A stretch of 64,000 nucleotides of DNA from UBA5448 sp045536965. GTDB lineage: Bacteria > Bacillota > Clostridia > Oscillospirales > SIG627. Of this stretch, positions 63,182-64,000 are shown one piece after another. Both the position numbers and the translations under genes were made by a program. Numbering within the stretch: the first letter of the stretch is position 1; the number at the start of each line of letters is the position of its first letter. The notes beneath the pieces are model-generated. The model was not told where the DNA came from and did no database searches. It saw only the letters and a list, made by a program, of their open reading frames with translations. The stretch spans positions 236,138 to 300,137 of the forward strand of contig JAZSON010000012.1 of assembly GCA_045536965.1 (NCBI GenBank). Reading direction: 5' to 3'.

Positions 63182-63221
63182 CGAGGTGTGGCGCAATTGG
63201 TAGCGCGCGTGCTTTGGGAGC
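63182..63221 (+). pseudogene. tRNA-Pro 5' half, truncated just after the anticodon loop (copy 2)
   Basis: The sequence repeats copy 1 exactly up to TTTGGG and continues AGC before diverging, so it keeps the loop TTTGGGA (anticodon TGG) and only two bases of the 3' anticodon stem. The region 63222-63302 after it holds nothing recognised. Confidence 0.8.
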
Positions 63222-63302
63222 TAAGTATATCGCAAGACCCCAATCCTCAAAAACCCGCATAAACACTGGACTTTTCGCACTTTATACTTCCTAAATGTAT
63301 CG

Positions 63303-63351
63303 TTTGACCACAATTTTGACCAGTTCTGTAAACCCTATATTTTTGACCACA
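63303..63351 (+). repeat. TTTGACCA direct repeats on the 5' side of tRNA-Pro
   Basis: TTTGACCACA (63303-63312), TTTGACCAG (63315-63323) and TTTGACCACA (63342-63351). The same pair order (ACA then AG, 11-12 bases apart) recurs after the tRNA. They resemble arm-type sites bound by tyrosine integrases next to tRNA attachment sites; this reading is an inference. Confidence 0.6.
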
Positions 63352-63362
63352 ATTTTATACTT

Positions 63363-63438
63363 CGAGGTGTAGCGCAATTGGTAGCGCGCCTGGTTTGGGA
63401 CCAGGATGCTGCAGGTTCGAGTCCTGTCACTTCGACCA
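63363..63438 (+). tRNA. tRNA-Pro (anticodon TGG)
   Basis: Complete 76-base tRNA with encoded CCA: acceptor CGAGGTG/CACTTCG, D-arm GCGC/GCGC, anticodon stem CCTGG/CCAGG around TTTGGGA, T-arm GCAGG-TTCGAGT-CCTGT, then ACCA (63435-63438). The CACTTCG arm allows G-T pairs. It reads CCN proline codons, probably as the sole functional copy in this locus. Confidence 0.96.
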
Positions 63439-63444
63439 AAAATA

Positions 63445-63486
63445 GACCGTTTTTGAGGCTTAAAACCCTTGAAAACGGTCATTTTT
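63445..63486 (+). terminator. Terminator of tRNA-Pro
   Basis: 9-base-pair stem (63445-63453 with 63472-63480), an 18-base loop, and a T-run at 63482-63487. Confidence 0.7.
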
Positions 63487-63522
63487 TCAATATTCTGCAC
63501 AAATTTTAATTCTGCAGAAATT

Positions 63523-63558
63523 TTTGACCACAATTTGACCAGTGCAAAACTGGTCAAA
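63523..63558 (+). repeat. TTTGACCA repeats on the 3' side of tRNA-Pro
   Basis: TTTGACCACA (63523-63532) and TTTGACCAG (63534-63542), followed by the inverted copy CTGGTCAAA (63550-63558); the last two form a hairpin. Together with the repeats at 63303-63351 they bracket the tRNA. 63559-63688 holds nothing recognised. Confidence 0.6.
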
Positions 63559-63688
63559 AATACTTCTCAAGTATAAGAATTAGGACTCTATGTATTTTGA
63601 AGACCGACACAAGGAATTTCGTGTTGTTTTGCACAGGTTCAAATAGAGGATCGAGTAAAATTTGCTTATTATTCACCCCCCAAAAAGC

Positions 63689-63722
63689 AATACCGGACGA
63701 CTTGTCATAGCCATCCGGTATT
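63689..63722. terminator. Terminator of the gene at the right edge
   Basis: 9-base-pair stem (63689-63697 with 63714-63722), 16-base loop, T-run on the right and an A-run on the left, just past the stop at 63725 on the minus strand. Confidence 0.65.
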
Positions 63723-63724
63723 TT

Positions 63725-64000
63725 TTAATCCTGTAGCATACTCAGATACTGATCCAATCTCGCGTTCACATGTCCCGCGAACAGCTTTTCCATGACATCC
63801 GACAGTGCTCTTGCGGAAATATCGTTGATTGAACGTTTTTTCAGTATAGCCTCATAATTAGCTTTCGCTTTTGCAAGTCTTGACGCCGTCACTGCTTTAT
63901 CGGATTTCAGACGTTGTATTTCTTTTTCAATCTCCAAAAGCTTGACAGTATACTGAGCCTTTAGTTCATTCAATTCACTCTTTTTTTGGAGATACTCGTC
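63725..64000 (-). CDS. Coiled-coil protein, C-terminal part (partial)
   Basis: The frame is open from the window edge to a stop at 63725-63727 (91 residues visible). It is Lys/Glu/Leu-rich with heptad-like spacing (KLLEIEKEIQRLKSDKAVTA, RLAKAKANYEAIL), ending with HVNARLDQYLSMLQD. Large serine recombinases end in such coils, and the site next to tRNA-Pro and integrase-like repeats would fit a mobile-element gene, but nothing diagnostic is visible. No start is in the window. Confidence 0.5.
   Translation of the reverse strand, partial: DEYLQKKSELNELKAQYTVKLLEIEKEIQRLKSDKAVTASRLAKAKANYEAILKKRSINDISARALSDVMEKLFAGHVNARLDQYLSMLQD

Noticed and set aside
62964..63266. Several minus-strand frames with repeated Ala-Arg-Ala-Leu-Pro-type segments
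   Set aside because: The repeated peptides are just translations of the duplicated tRNA-Pro halves on the opposite strand.
63303..63558. CRISPR array
   Set aside because: Repeats are only 9-10 bases, irregularly spaced, and one is inverted; no cas genes are nearby.

Overview
The window looks like the replication-origin region of a Clostridia-type Bacillota chromosome, probably a gut-associated relative of the Oscillospirales; the exact taxon is inferred from gene content only. The anchor is dnaA, an AT-rich gap, dnaN, recF, a remB/DUF370 gene, gyrB and gyrA at 19-28.8 kb. Other pointers to this group are the DUF1385-prmC pair, an RNHCP protein, DUF1934, AI-2E transporters, TAATG/ATGA stop-start overlaps and good sigma-A promoters. 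By eye the + strand is C-rich left of dnaA and G-rich right of it whatever the gene direction, which fits an origin at about 20.4-20.7 kb.

Layout. 0-8.5 kb: the tail of an AraC regulator, an SLH-like surface protein, an oligopeptide-binding lipoprotein, a putative glycosidase of the GHL6 type, then an AT-rich islet with a single GmrSD-like (DUF262+HNH) defence gene next to tRNA-Ser. 8.7-17.1 kb: hisS-aspS and a four-gene Gld-type ABC exporter cassette. 17.1-18.8 kb: ddl and a DUF1934 gene. 18.8-38.1 kb: dnaA, oriC and a very tight co-directional run (dnaN, recF, remB, gyrB, a pfkB kinase, gyrA, phosphopantetheinyl transferase, RNHCP, DUF1385, prmC, recA, recX, rimO, pgsA, cysS, AI-2E transporter). 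38.1-43.3 kb: an AraC remnant, a two-gene ABC-2 exporter, a GNAT protein and a membrane protein. 43.3-46.5 kb: a three-gene operon (purine nucleoside phosphorylase, mtnA, amidohydrolase/deaminase) that fits salvage of methylthioadenosine or 5'-deoxyadenosine. 46.6-62.7 kb: rsmI, then a long minus-strand run with yibE/F genes, htpG, a flippase-like protein, folD, lgt, two M16 proteins, cyclophilin, icd, tsaD, a phosphatase-RimI fusion, a lipoprotein and a dCMP deaminase. 62.9-64 kb: an accessory junction with two broken tRNA-Pro 5' halves, an intact tRNA-Pro flanked by TTTGACCA repeats, and the end of a coiled-coil gene running off the window.

Most of the window is ordinary core genome. The most unusual points are the five 20-bp-phased repeats that abut the promoter of the GmrSD-like gene; the dnaA-dnaN origin with a recognisable DnaA-trio unwinding element; four TTTTCCAC boxes in two 12-bp-spaced pairs upstream of icd; the fusion of a YwlE-like arginine phosphatase to RimI next to tsaD; the deaminase-phosphorylase-isomerase salvage operon; and the promoter-bearing tRNA-Pro half genes. 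No entirely new multi-gene system can be asserted from sequence alone.
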